NCBI RefSeq assembly: GCF_001435975.1
Contig: NZ_AYYR01000082.1
Span: forward strand, 22,033 to 67,942
Source of the DNA: Secundilactobacillus collinoides DSM 20515 = JCM 1123
Lineage (GTDB): Bacteria; Bacillota; Bacilli; Lactobacillales; Lactobacillaceae
Length of the DNA stretch: 45,910 nucleotides
Reading direction: 5' to 3'
A program made the position numbers and the translations under genes. Numbering within the stretch: position 1 is the stretch's first letter; each line of letters opens with the position of its first letter. Positions 17,520 through 26,583 of the stretch are shown here, piece by piece. A model generated the notes under the pieces. It had not been told where the DNA came from. It ran no database searches and was given only the letters and a program-made list of their open reading frames with translations.

Positions 17520-17642
17520 CTGTTGGTTATATTCCATAACTTAAATTGCTTGAAAATATCGTTGTGGTGAATATTTTTAAAGAAATACCGCATATTTTAC
17601 GATAAATCCGATTATTATTGGGTTATTTCTGAGAATAGTCGA

Positions 17643-17688
17643 CAAAAAACAAAAAAAACCGCTGATAAAATTAATTTACCAACGGTTG
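17643..17688 (-). terminator. Minus-strand terminator without an obvious gene
   Basis: On the minus strand AACCGTTGGTAAA pairs with TTTATCAGCGGTT (two G-U pairs) and runs into a long T-rich tail. No minus-strand gene is recognised between here and the surface-protein terminator at 18379. Confidence 0.55.
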
Positions 17689-18378
17689 TTCATTTTTTGT
17701 GGTTTATACAAAAATTATAGTGTGGTGCGCTGTCACTTTATCAATTGAAAGCCAAAAAACATACCTGACATCCCTGTGAAAATAAACTCTTAGCTGGCGA
17801 CGATGACTGGATTGGCCTTGCGTTTTTTTAATTGTGCGCTTCAAAATAAAACTTTTTCACAGTTTTGACGAAACCACTTGTTGATATATAAGTCGCCCTC
17901 GCGACTCTTTTTACTAGATGACCTTCCAGATTCAGTGCAGGCGGCGTTATTTACATAGTGACGCTAAGCTGCATTCTCGATTCTTTCAAACGCTACTTTC
18001 GATATGTGACAGACGTGGAGAAGGCATTTAGGAGAATATCAAGAATCATCCCCCCAACAAAATATAAACGACCCTCTTTAAATCTCCACAATTAAGATTT
18101 TCGGAAGATCCGCTTATATTTTGGGAACAAAACTGTATTTGATTCCTCGCACAATTTCCGTATGGTTAGTCAAGCATTTAATTTTCATGAGTCTTGCTAG
18201 ACGACGGATTGAAACGAACGCCACAACCAAAGCCCGTCTCTGGTCCAGTCTTTAATTAGTTTACTCCAAGTTTTCCACAATAATTAAGAAAGCTAACTTT
18301 CTTTGCCACATTGCGAAAACAAGTTTCTCAAACCCAAAAGTTTACACAAAAACGGGCTATGCTACAAATAAAAGCTAA
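17689..18378. other. About 690 bases without a recognised gene
   Basis: This holds a perfect AGTCGC-CCTC-GCGACT hairpin followed by CTTTTT on the plus strand (17891-17912). TTGACG and TATAAG boxes lie upstream, but they would give only a very short transcript. The bases from 18346 (CACAAAAACGGGCTAT) match one arm of the palindrome at 30314-30371 at 15 of 16 positions. Open frames are short and broken. A decayed gene or mobile element remnant is possible but not shown. Confidence 0.35.
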
Positions 18379-18428
18379 AAGCGCCACTGGCAAAAATCCA
18401 AGGTACGATTTTTAGCTAGTGGCGCTTA
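18379..18428 (-). terminator. Terminator of the surface-protein gene
   Basis: AGCGCCACT at 18380-18388 pairs with AGTGGCGCT at 18418-18426. On the minus strand the stem is followed by TTTTAGCTTTTATTT. It lies about 115 bases after the stop codon. Confidence 0.6.
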
Positions 18429-18544
18429 TTTGGTCCAGTTGCCTGCTTGTTACAAGTTCTGACTAGATAGCCTTGACGCTAAGTTAATTTTTCCTTAATA
18501 GCCGTCTTTTGGCCAGTCTCTTTTTAATACGAAGTTACTGATTA

Positions 18545-21500
18545 CTAGTTATCGCCATGCTTACGTTTCAACCTGAATCCAAATAGCCCAGTCAAAGCTG
18601 CAAGAATCGCAAGTCCAGAGACTTCAGCTGTGCTTGCACTCTGGTCAGACTCATTGGTCTGCGGTAACTTCGTCGTTGCCGATTCGCCATTGTTCTGGTT
18701 AGTTGACTGGCCATCATTGCCAGTTAGATCAACTTTAGAATTTCCGGTGACAATCGGTTCAGAAGTTGACCCCGACGCTGTATCAGCACTGGTACCCGTG
18801 CTTAAATCAGATGGTGCAGCTGTATTATTAGCAGCCGTGGTGCTTGTTGCCGTGGTGCCGGACGATGAACCAGTCGTCGAGCCGTTACCCGTCCCCGTAG
18901 ACTGACTGCTGCTTTGTGACCCAGTGGTTGTGCTCGTCGCAGTCGATGTGCTGGTAGCACTGCTGTCTGATCCAGAACCTGTCGTGTCAGTTGAGGAGCC
19001 GGTGGAGTCCCCAGTCGATGTCTCGGTTGAGGTCCCGGTTGAGGCCCCGGTTGAGGTCCCAGTCGATGGCCCGGTTGAGGTCCCAGTCGATGGCCCGGTT
19101 GAGGTCCCAGTCGATGTCCCAGTCGATGTCCCGGTTGAGGCCCCGGTTGATGTCCCGGTTGAGGTCCCAGTCGACCCACTATTGCCAGTTGTGGCATCAT
19201 TCTTTGTGTAGTAGTAAATAACCGTGTTTTCAGTGCCGAATGTCCCTGTGGCGTTGCTTGGTGTCGCCGTCAGGGTATACCCGCTGACAGTAGCGGCTTC
19301 GGTCGAATACTTATCACCATAGAGCCCACCAACAGTGACATCCGGAGAAATTGAAGTTGTGGTGCCCTCAAGATAATAGTGCACAGTGTAGGTGACGTAA
19401 TCTGGGATTGTAGCTGGAGCCGTCAAAACGTAATATGTTGATCCTGTGACCTGGTCTCCATCAGCTAATTCATTTTCAACCATAGTGATTTCAGTCGGAT
19501 CAGTAATTGTCTCACCAGTTGTCTCATCATAGTATCCTACAACGATGTCATTGTTTGGTGCGGTGCTTCCAACTGTTAGGTCATCGATGTCATACAGACT
19601 GTATGACGATCCAGTGGTCCCGGTATACGTCCCGACTTCTTGACCCATGACATAATTGCCCTCTGAGTCTGTCGTGGCGAGATACCAAGTATCAGTTAAA
19701 TTATGCACAGCCGTTAACGTCATTGTGTTGGTTGTATTACCGCCAACCGCTGTAGAATCGTTACCGGCCAAAGTGCCGCTGCTGTAAAATTGGACAGCCG
19801 TTGTGTACTGCCACGTATCATTTGTCGTCACACCAGAAAGCGTTGAAGACGATACCGTCAGCGGGTACGAAATCGTTACAGTTTCACCAGAAGTGATCGG
19901 TAAATTAGTGACTGTAAAGCTGGCTGCTTCTGTTGGATCGGTGGTTGTTTCGCCATCCGCAGTATAGTAAGTGATTGTTGCAGTGGTGATTGTGCCACCA
20001 TCGTTGTCAGTGATTGTTGGCGCCCCAGTTAATGAAATCACCTGGGTGCCATCAGGATCTAAGGTGACCGTCGTTGAACTATCCGTGACACCTGAGCCAG
20101 TCCCGTTGTATAGTTCAGTTTCACCAGTTGCGGTATCATTGTCCGCGTTAATAGTCCCGGTTGAGGTCTGGGCAGTATCATCAGCCGACCCTGTAACAAA
20201 ATCGTTGCTGGTCAGCGTGTCGCTTGTCGCAACCGTCCCAAGGATCTGATCTTCCGTATTTGTTACGTTATAGAGATTACCAGCAGCATAATCCTGTTCG
20301 ACACTCCCCAAACTAGTCAGAGTGGTACCGTTAACATCAATCAGTGCGGCACTCGGTTCAACAAAAATCGTATCACTAGAGTCGATATCGGTACCAGCCG
20401 GTGCATCTGCATCAACAATCAGTGGCACCGTAATTTGACTTATCTTAAGATAATTGTCTAACCCTGAGATGGCAATCACTTCACGACCGTCGTAGTCCGA
20501 TAAGTGGGTAATTGTAATCTTGTCGGCGCTAGTTGCAACACCGCCGCCAGGATTGGCAGTCATTAAAGCATCGATAATATCGGCATCACTTGCAAACGTG
20601 GTGTCTGCTGGTGCAATCACAACCACCGTTAATGGATTGGCTTCTTCAAACGCTTCGGCAGCCGCACCTGAATCAGAAAGCATCACGCCTGCATTTGTGG
20701 TTGATAGGTTTGTGTATGACGCAAAGTCAACATCAAGTGATCCGGAAAGCACATTAACGTTCAAATCATCACCTGTTGAACCGCCCGCAGTGTAAACTGC
20801 ATCGCCTGATGGTGTCGAGTTATTCACTACCGCAACACCCTTGTTGCTGTACCCCCGGGAAGTTGTCTGCGATGTCCCATCAACGACAGTCCCATCTGAT
20901 TCAATATTACTGGTCGTACTCGTTGCCGTAATAGTCGTTGGATCCGTTGTTCCATAGGTGGTAATTGCGATTGTCAAAGGTTTAATGGCGTTTGATGAAG
21001 CATTTAGATCTGTGTTGGCTGAATTTTCTCGTAACTCAACACTGACTACAGGATCGCTCGCACTGCCTAAACTAGTCGTGTAGGTTGACGTTCCTGACGT
21101 GTAATCCAAGGTCTGCGTGGCGCCGCTCGCAGTCGTAAAGATTAACGAAACATCCGTATCTAAGCCCATTGCAGCCAGATTCGAATCAGTCAATCCTGAA
21201 ACCGTTTTAACGCCAATTGCCGTGTCACTGTTGCTGCTGGCCAGAGAGAATATCGCATCAAAAGTACCACCATAAGTGTGGTTGGAAGTGTCTTCAACTT
21301 GCCAAGTATACTGTTCACTGCCAGTGTCACCACTATCAGTAAACGTTGTTAAATCGGTATTTGCAGTTGAAATGTAGCTAATTTTACTGCTGGATGATAC
21401 AGCCACCTCTTCGTACTCGAGGGAATCGCCGTCATCATTTGTCGTGTCATCAGTGACTGTCAATGTTGACCCATCAACGACCCAAGTCATTGAAATTGTC

Positions 21501-23269
21501 GGTGAAGCATAGACTGTTGCTTCCGTTGGCGTTGTGACAGCTGAAAGCGAAACGTTTAAGTTACCTTTCAGTTGTTGCAATGCGGCCATCGTCATTCCTG
21601 CTGGATACGTCACAGTAATTGTGTTGTCCGTGTAACTGACCGTAAAACCTGAATCGGTCAAACTGTTATCCAGTGTGGCTGAATCAATTTTTACTGTATC
21701 CGGAACGGTGATTTCCAACTCGGTACCAGAATCAGTCGTTGTCACATTTGATCCATTGGGAATGTTCGTATAGTCTCCAGGGTAGACGTTTTGTGAAATT
21801 GCGAGTGTCCAGGTCATATCACTGATGACTGTGCCGTCACTAATTAATCCAGGAGTTGTGGACGCATCCCCAGAGGTGAACAAGTGGTTAGAAATACTTG
21901 AGGCTTGCCCGACACCTGTCGTCGTCGCATATGATTTTTTGACAGTCAGATTATCAGACGTTTCACTAATGGTCGCGCCAGCAGCATTTGTGACCGTCAT
22001 GGTGATTGGAACAGTATCCTCGGCGTTACCTGTTGCCAACGTGTTCGTTGCATCACCGTTATTATCACCATTAAACCCGAAATAAACATCAAATGTTGCG
22101 CTCGAATAAGTGCTGGTAAAGGTGATAGTGACGACAGTTTCAGTTGTACCGTTAACCGTGACCGTTGATTCAGATTCCGTGGCCCCTGATAAGTCACTCC
22201 AGCCTGTGCTTTCAAATGAATTCGCGCCAACAATAATCGTCAGAGTTTGCCCAGCCGTAAAGGCCCCGGTAATTTTTACATCAACCGCGGTACTGTTACT
22301 GTTACTGCTAATGGTGTCGCTGTTATAAGTCACTGTCCCGCCTGCATCATCACCGCCGCCATTAATTGAGACGGTCAGGTCAGCAGCACCGGTAGTCGTC
22401 GCTGCAGTGTATGTTGCGTCGACTCTACTGTAAAACTGAGCGCTGGGGTTAGTTGTCGTGGGGTCATTCAAATTATCATCTGGTGTGGTAATTGCTGTGT
22501 CGCCATCGATATCACTTGAAATATCAGTCGAATTGTCCGAATTACCGTTATTTGTACTACCTGTGCCGTCAGTTGTCCCACCGGCAGCATCATTAACATT
22601 GTCAGTACTCGTATTTGCATCGGTGCCGGTTCCGCTCTCGTTGCTCGAACTAGAAGCATTAGCCGTATCAGACGACTGTGATGCCGCACTGCTTTCATTG
22701 CTATCGCTGGCACTGTTTGCGTCCGAATTTTCTGTGTCGCTTGCACTCGTGGCACTCGAACCGTTATCGGCCGTGGTAGTTGAAGTGGCAGCGCTGCTGT
22801 CAGAAGAGGCTAAGCTACTGTCAGAAGAAACTGAGCTAGATGAACCTGAATTGGTTGTACCAGATTCTGTAGCGTTGCTCGATGGACTGTCACTCGCAGC
22901 TGTTTCAGTAGTGTTCTCCGCGCTAGAAGTATCAGTACTCGTTGAGTCGTCACTGGAACTGGTAGCGTTTGCATTACTACTGGAATCACTGGCAGCCGAA
23001 GACGAACTGCTATCTGTTGTTGAACTGCTGGCCTTTAAGGCAACGCTGCTGGAACTCGAAGATGCAGCTGTATCGCTTGAAGACGAAGAAGTTGCTGTAT
23101 TATCCGCAAAAACATGCTGTGTCGTATTTAAAGTTGCAGTAACCCCAAACGTTACTGTAGCGATCCCCGCAATCAACCATGTCTTACCTGCCTTGTAGAG
23201 TTTGTAGTGTTCCTTACGGTCACCCATACCCTGCTGTAACTGACGCCGTTGCTTATTAAATTTTTCCAT
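18545..23269 (-). CDS. Ser/Thr-rich wall-anchored adhesin
   Basis: A 1574-aa cell-surface protein. Residues 1-56 form an extended signal peptide with the KxYKxGKxW motif (KLYKAGKTW, 23-31) and likely cleavage after HVFA. Residues about 57-290 are almost pure Ser, Thr, Ala, Asn and Asp, like glycosylated stalks. A long Thr/Asp-rich beta-type region follows, then a MucBP-like domain at about 1290-1357 (VHYYLEGT, GYTLTATPS, VIYYYTK), a STGT/STGP tetrapeptide repeat stalk to about 1533, and a sortase site LPQTN at 1535-1539 with helix and basic tail. It probably binds host or biofilm surfaces. GGAGGAG lies seven bases before the ATG at 23269. No sortase or accessory Sec genes are in the window. 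Confidence 0.9.
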   Translation of the reverse strand: MEKFNKQRRQLQQGMGDRKEHYKLYKAGKTWLIAGIATVTFGVTATLNTTQHVFADNTATSSSSSDTAASSSSSSVALKASSSTTDSSSSSAASDSSSNANATSSSDDSTSTDTSSAENTTETAASDSPSSNATESGTTNSGSSSSVSSDSSLASSDSSAATSTTTADNGSSATSASDTENSDANSASDSNESSAASQSSDTANASSSSNESGTGTDANTSTDNVNDAAGGTTDGTGSTNNGNSDNSTDISSDIDGDTAITTPDDNLNDPTTTNPSAQFYSRVDATYTAATTTGAADLTVSINGGGDDAGGTVTYNSDTISSNSNSTAVDVKITGAFTAGQTLTIIVGANSFESTGWSDLSGATESESTVTVNGTTETVVTITFTSTYSSATFDVYFGFNGDNNGDATNTLATGNAEDTVPITMTVTNAAGATISETSDNLTVKKSYATTTGVGQASSISNHLFTSGDASTTPGLISDGTVISDMTWTLAISQNVYPGDYTNIPNGSNVTTTDSGTELEITVPDTVKIDSATLDNSLTDSGFTVSYTDNTITVTYPAGMTMAALQQLKGNLNVSLSAVTTPTEATVYASPTISMTWVVDGSTLTVTDDTTNDDGDSLEYEEVAVSSSSKISYISTANTDLTTFTDSGDTGSEQYTWQVEDTSNHTYGGTFDAIFSLASSNSDTAIGVKTVSGLTDSNLAAMGLDTDVSLIFTTASGATQTLDYTSGTSTYTTSLGSASDPVVSVELRENSANTDLNASSNAIKPLTIAITTYGTTDPTTITATSTTSNIESDGTVVDGTSQTTSRGYSNKGVAVVNNSTPSGDAVYTAGGSTGDDLNVNVLSGSLDVDFASYTNLSTTNAGVMLSDSGAAAEAFEEANPLTVVVIAPADTTFASDADIIDALMTANPGGGVATSADKITITHLSDYDGREVIAISGLDNYLKISQITVPLIVDADAPAGTDIDSSDTIFVEPSAALIDVNGTTLTSLGSVEQDYAAGNLYNVTNTEDQILGTVATSDTLTSNDFVTGSADDTAQTSTGTINADNDTATGETELYNGTGSGVTDSSTTVTLDPDGTQVISLTGAPTITDNDGGTITTATITYYTADGETTTDPTEAASFTVTNLPITSGETVTISYPLTVSSSTLSGVTTNDTWQYTTAVQFYSSGTLAGNDSTAVGGNTTNTMTLTAVHNLTDTWYLATTDSEGNYVMGQEVGTYTGTTGSSYSLYDIDDLTVGSTAPNNDIVVGYYDETTGETITDPTEITMVENELADGDQVTGSTYYVLTAPATIPDYVTYTVHYYLEGTTTSISPDVTVGGLYGDKYSTEAATVSGYTLTATPSNATGTFGTENTVIYYYTKNDATTGNSGSTGTSTGTSTGASTGTSTGTSTGTSTGPSTGTSTGPSTGTSTGASTGTSTETSTGDSTGSSTDTTGSGSDSSATSTSTATSTTTGSQSSSQSTGTGNGSTTGSSSGTTATSTTAANNTAAPSDLSTGTSADTASGSTSEPIVTGNSKVDLTGNDGQSTNQNNGESATTKLPQTNESDQSASTAEVSGLAILAALTGLFGFRLKRKHGDN
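19011..19180. repeat. 12-bp tandem repeats in the adhesin gene
   Basis: Units such as GGTTGAGGTCCC and AGTCGATGTCCC alternate and encode STGT, STGA and STGP tetrapeptides of the wall-spanning stalk. Near-identical copies make length change by slippage or recombination likely. Confidence 0.8.
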
Positions 23270-23660
23270 AGAAATGCTCCTCCAAAACCTATGCATTTTC
23301 ATCAGTCTGATTTATATTTTTTACCAGTTAAATTCCCCAAGATAACCCTCACAATCTATGGTGTCATCAGACATAAGCCATAAATAATCATTTAATAATG
23401 ACAAATGATTGTGTGAAGAAAAATAATATAAACCATCTCGTGTATATCGTTAAATATAGCAACATCAGTTCTAATATTCAAGCATTTACACGTTAAAAAA
23501 TAATAATATTTATCATTATTGTGCAATACTGTCGCATATAATATCATTTTTGTTAAAATTGTTGGATAAAAGGATATTATTTAAAATAAATGGTCATTTT
23601 ATTACAATAGTTTAAGAACGTATAAACTAAATCATTATTTTATAAATGAAAACTTGTTAT
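23270..23660. other. AT-rich region upstream of the adhesin
   Basis: Very AT-rich, with many poly-A and poly-T tracts and no gene. It should hold the adhesin promoter. No clear boxes stand out from the background. Confidence 0.4.
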
Positions 23661-23699
23661 AAAAAAATCAGTCGGCCTTATTATTTAAAGGCTGACTGA
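23661..23699 (-). terminator. Terminator of the EAL gene
   Basis: On the minus strand TCAGTC-A-GCCTT pairs with AAGGC-C-GACTGA and is followed by seven T. Confidence 0.75.
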
Positions 23700-23753
23700 C
23701 CAAATCATATTTTATTTTTAAATACATTTCTGCCATATATAATATTTTTTGCC

Positions 23754-24473
23754 TTAGTAGACGGTACAATCGTTTTCACGTTCGCCAAAATCAATTTGAT
23801 AGTTCAACGACGAATTTTCGAAAATGGGGTGCGGTTTCTCATACAAATAACCTTGTCGTAACGGGATCTTAATGGCGTCAAGAATCTGTTCATCATGCGC
23901 GGTCTCAATCCCTTCGACAACTAACCGCAAATCGTACAGATCAGCGACATCCTTCCATTCCCGTAACTTGACCGGGATGAGCGGTTGGCGACCTTCATGA
24001 CGAAAATTCTGCATCGCAAACTTAATTTCAGTCGTAAACGCAAGTAATGGTTTGATTTGATTGAGCTGATTGTCACCGGTTCCAACATCGTCCAAACTCA
24101 GTTGAACACCACCACTAGCCAGCAATTCTGCCGACCGCAAAATGTCGGTGCGCGCATGCGGCGCCAGCAAAATCTGCTCAGTCAATTCCGCAACCAATTG
24201 CGTTTTCTGGTTTTCTTGATGGAACAAAATCAATGCCCGGATAATATGAATATCCGTGAACTGTGCCCGATTTAAATTGATTGCAATCGTCACCGACGCC
24301 CCTAACGTCTGAATTGCCCCTTGTAAAAGGTCTAATTGCGTATCAATAGAAATATTTTCAAAATTCTCCGGTAGCCGCCAATGACCATCCTGATCTTGGC
24401 GAATCAATGTTTCAAAACCAACAACCGTTTGAGTGTATCGGTTGACTTGCGGTTGAACAAAATAACGATACAT
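23754..24473 (-). CDS. EAL-domain c-di-GMP phosphodiesterase
   Basis: A 239-aa protein consisting of a single EAL domain, which hydrolyses cyclic di-GMP. The EAL motif is ETL (Glu21 in GFETLIR). The other expected active-site residues are visible: Asn66 (NLNRAQF), Glu96 (ELTE), Asp128-Asp129 (LDDVGTG), Lys151 (EIKFA), Glu187 (VVEGIET) and Gln207 (QGYLYEKP). The enzyme is thus probably active, not a degenerate sensor. There is no membrane or sensor domain. GGGGAGG lies seven bases before the ATG. It is 75 bases downstream of a TetR-like gene on the same strand and probably co-transcribed with it. Confidence 0.88.
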   Translation of the reverse strand: MYRYFVQPQVNRYTQTVVGFETLIRQDQDGHWRLPENFENISIDTQLDLLQGAIQTLGASVTIAINLNRAQFTDIHIIRALILFHQENQKTQLVAELTEQILLAPHARTDILRSAELLASGGVQLSLDDVGTGDNQLNQIKPLLAFTTEIKFAMQNFRHEGRQPLIPVKLREWKDVADLYDLRLVVEGIETAHDEQILDAIKIPLRQGYLYEKPHPIFENSSLNYQIDFGERENDCTVY

Positions 24474-24548
24474 GTGTAAACCTCCCCTCGTTATTTTTGT
24501 TGCCTGTCTGCTCGTCTGTGCCCCTTAACACAGATAAACGGTCTTACA

Positions 24549-25079
24549 TTAAAGCATCACCAGATTATGTAAATATGGTCCCATCTGGCGGCGAGTCAGC
24601 TGTAAACTGCCGCTGACCCACTGTACCATCACACCGGTTGCTGCATACACGAGGTAGGAGAGTTTGGCGATTGACACCGTGTTGATCGGATACTGCTTAG
24701 CAATTCGCTTCAACGAGCGCGTGGCTTTATCCGCCAATGCGGTAATCAATTGGCTTCCCTCCGTTGTTTTGCAAGCGAGGCAAAGTAATTCACGGTGCGT
24801 ATCACTATAGGCCAGGAGCCGTGAGATCGTTGTTTTCACACTGATTACCCCGGTTTTTTCAACTGGCTGTGCGGTCTGAATCAACGACTGCTTGATGTCG
24901 GCAAAAATAATATCATTCAACTGACAAACACTCACAAACCGCGCGTGAAATGCTTCAATCGGCACTTCAGCTACCGTCGCGACTTCCATCGGCGTGATCT
25001 GTTCTAACGAATGGTCCGCCAAAAGTGTCAGCAATGCCAACTCAAGTGTTAACGTGGTACAATCCTGATCATCAGTCAT
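24549..25079 (-). CDS. TetR-like regulator, divergent member, 176 aa
   Basis: The layout is that of the short TetR group: a HTH-like segment QITPMEVATVAEVPIEAFHARFVSV near the start and a hydrophobic VYAATGVMVQWVSGSLQL segment near the end. The recognition helix is unusual: the usual STFYRHY pattern is replaced by EAFHARF, so DNA binding may have changed. The start at 25079 (MTDDQDC) follows GAAGGGAGCG; the longer frame lacks a site. It lies just upstream of the EAL gene in the same transcript, so it may control c-di-GMP breakdown. Confidence 0.75.
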   Translation of the reverse strand: MTDDQDCTTLTLELALLTLLADHSLEQITPMEVATVAEVPIEAFHARFVSVCQLNDIIFADIKQSLIQTAQPVEKTGVISVKTTISRLLAYSDTHRELLCLACKTTEGSQLITALADKATRSLKRIAKQYPINTVSIAKLSYLVYAATGVMVQWVSGSLQLTRRQMGPYLHNLVML

Positions 25080-25117
25080 GACACTATCGCTCCCTTCAAA
25101 ATGATTAAGCACCTATA

Positions 25118-25132
25118 CTAATCAAACATTAG
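25118..25132. promoter_or_regulatory. CTAAT/ATTAG dyad upstream of TetR-EAL unit
   Basis: CTAAT and ATTAG are inverted around CAAAC, 39 bases before the start codon at 25079. It is a candidate operator. The remaining sequence up to 25414 shows no supported gene, only a short hairpin (ACGAG-G-CCC/GGGCTCGT, near 25152-25174). Confidence 0.35.
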
Positions 25133-25414
25133 CATGAGTTACTGTTGCTTTACGAGGCCCCCTAATGGGCTCGTCAACATGTAAAAACATACCTGATATA
25201 CGTCAATGTGTGAATATGTTTGTACAACAACATCTTATCGAATTCGTCCGTATGTATCAAGGTACAAAATCATCGACAAATGTGTATTCTGCAACGTATT
25301 TTTTAAAAAATGTTGCACGTAAATTTGACCCTTTGTCTTGCAACAACCCCACTGATAGTTGATAAGTAAACGTTTGCACACATACAACACCCGAATCGGC
25401 TGATCCGCGTGTGA

Positions 25415-25960
25415 TTATGGCTGATCTGGGTGAAACCGAACCGCAGAGAGCAGTGCTGTTAAGAGTTGATCTTGGTCAAGTCGAATCTGACCGTATAACC
25501 AGTGGTACAAAATACCAGCCATCCCATGAACGCTCATAATGATTTGGACGTTTGCCGCCGTATCCGATTGGCTGATGTGAGCGCGCAGCCGCCAAAGTGT
25601 GATACCGCTTTGAATCACGCTTAACAATTGGAAGTTGCCTTCCTGTGTCTGAAAAAAAAGGCGCAGCAGTTCCTGATTCTCATATAAATAGGTAATCATC
25701 GCAGTCAACGATGTCTTTAACCCTAACTGTGTCACATCAGAATCATGTTCCATTCGCATTGCAATACTTGATTTGATTCCGTCCATCACCCGGTCCTTTA
25801 AATCATAGACACTGGTAAAATGCGTGTAAAATGTGTTGCGGCTGATCTGCGCCTTGTTGGCAATCTCTCGCACGGTTATTTTTTCAATCGGCGTATCACA
25901 AAGCAGACTTAAAAAAGCCACTTCAATTGCCCGTTTTGTTTTTTCCCTTTGAATTGTCAA
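25415..25960 (-). CDS. TetR-family regulator, 181 aa
   Basis: Short TetR-type repressor. EKITVREIANKAQISRNTFYTHF forms the helix-turn-helix (about residues 25-47), and VHGMAGILYHWLYGQIRL is the hydrophobic C-terminal segment. The start is a TTG at 25960 with GGGGGG eight bases upstream. A strong dyad lies 38-60 bases upstream and may be its operator. It is transcribed in the same direction as the TetR-EAL unit but more than 330 bases away. No metabolic target gene is adjacent. Confidence 0.88.
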   Translation of the reverse strand: MTIQREKTKRAIEVAFLSLLCDTPIEKITVREIANKAQISRNTFYTHFTSVYDLKDRVMDGIKSSIAMRMEHDSDVTQLGLKTSLTAMITYLYENQELLRLFFQTQEGNFQLLSVIQSGITLWRLRAHISQSDTAANVQIIMSVHGMAGILYHWLYGQIRLDQDQLLTALLSAVRFHPDQP

Positions 25961-25989
25961 TAGATGTTCCCCCCTGGAACGTTTTCTTC

Positions 25990-26030
25990 ACATACAGCAA
26001 CAAATCTCCCCAGATTGTTGTCATTGTGTG
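25990..26030. promoter_or_regulatory. Long dyad upstream of TetR gene
   Basis: CAACAAATCT (25998-26007) and AGATTGTTG (26012-26020) are inverted with one extra base in the left arm. Outer CACA and TGTG add symmetry. It shares ACAAATCT with the site at 6419-6426. Confidence 0.45.
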
Positions 26031-26212
26031 GCGATTATTAAATCCGTTTCAATGCTGTTATGACATCTTCATCATTAGTAATGTTGCCTATACATTACCA
26101 TAGTTTGGGGGGTTGGTCTTTAAATTTTGTCATTCTATTACGTATTTTAAGCACTTTTTTTATTGTGTATGGCGCTGGGGAATAATGGTAGCGGATTCTT
26201 TGTGAAATGACT

Positions 26213-26252
26213 AAAAAAACTAAGCGAATTGTTAGTTCGCTTAGTTTTTTAA
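26213..26252. terminator. Bidirectional terminator hairpin
   Basis: AAAAAACTAAGCGAA pairs with TTCGCTTAGTTTTTT around seven bases. The next 330 bases (26253-26583) show no supported gene. Confidence 0.7.
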
Positions 26253-26583
26253 GCTGCCTTTATTGGCACCAGGTCGTGAGAAACACAGTCTTATTCTTAA
26301 AAACCTCAACAGTTGTTGGTTTCCTTCTGCTATGGTGGTTAACACAGTGCTTATTGTTTTAACACGCTATTAAGGTCGTTAGATTTCTGTGAGCCGCTGT
26401 TTTATGCCTGGGCACCTTAGCAAATTTTACCTGTTCTCGAGATTAAACCTTTTTATCATTTTCAATGCTTGGCTGAATAGCTAGATTCCCGTGGGTCACT
26501 GTTTTAGATGTGAGAACCCCAGTTATTTTTAGTCTGCATCCGTCCTCGCCACTGAACGTGTTACTTACCCACCGCAATGCTCA

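Noticed and set aside
18924-19211. Plus-strand open frame with Val/Pro/Glu repeats
   Set aside because: It is the antisense reading of the 12-bp STGT repeat and has no ribosome binding site.
22458-23198. Long plus-strand open frame of 246 codons
   Set aside because: It lies antisense to the Ser-rich part of the adhesin gene. The Ser/Thr codon bias removes stops on the other strand; the Leu/Val/Ser composition is its mirror.
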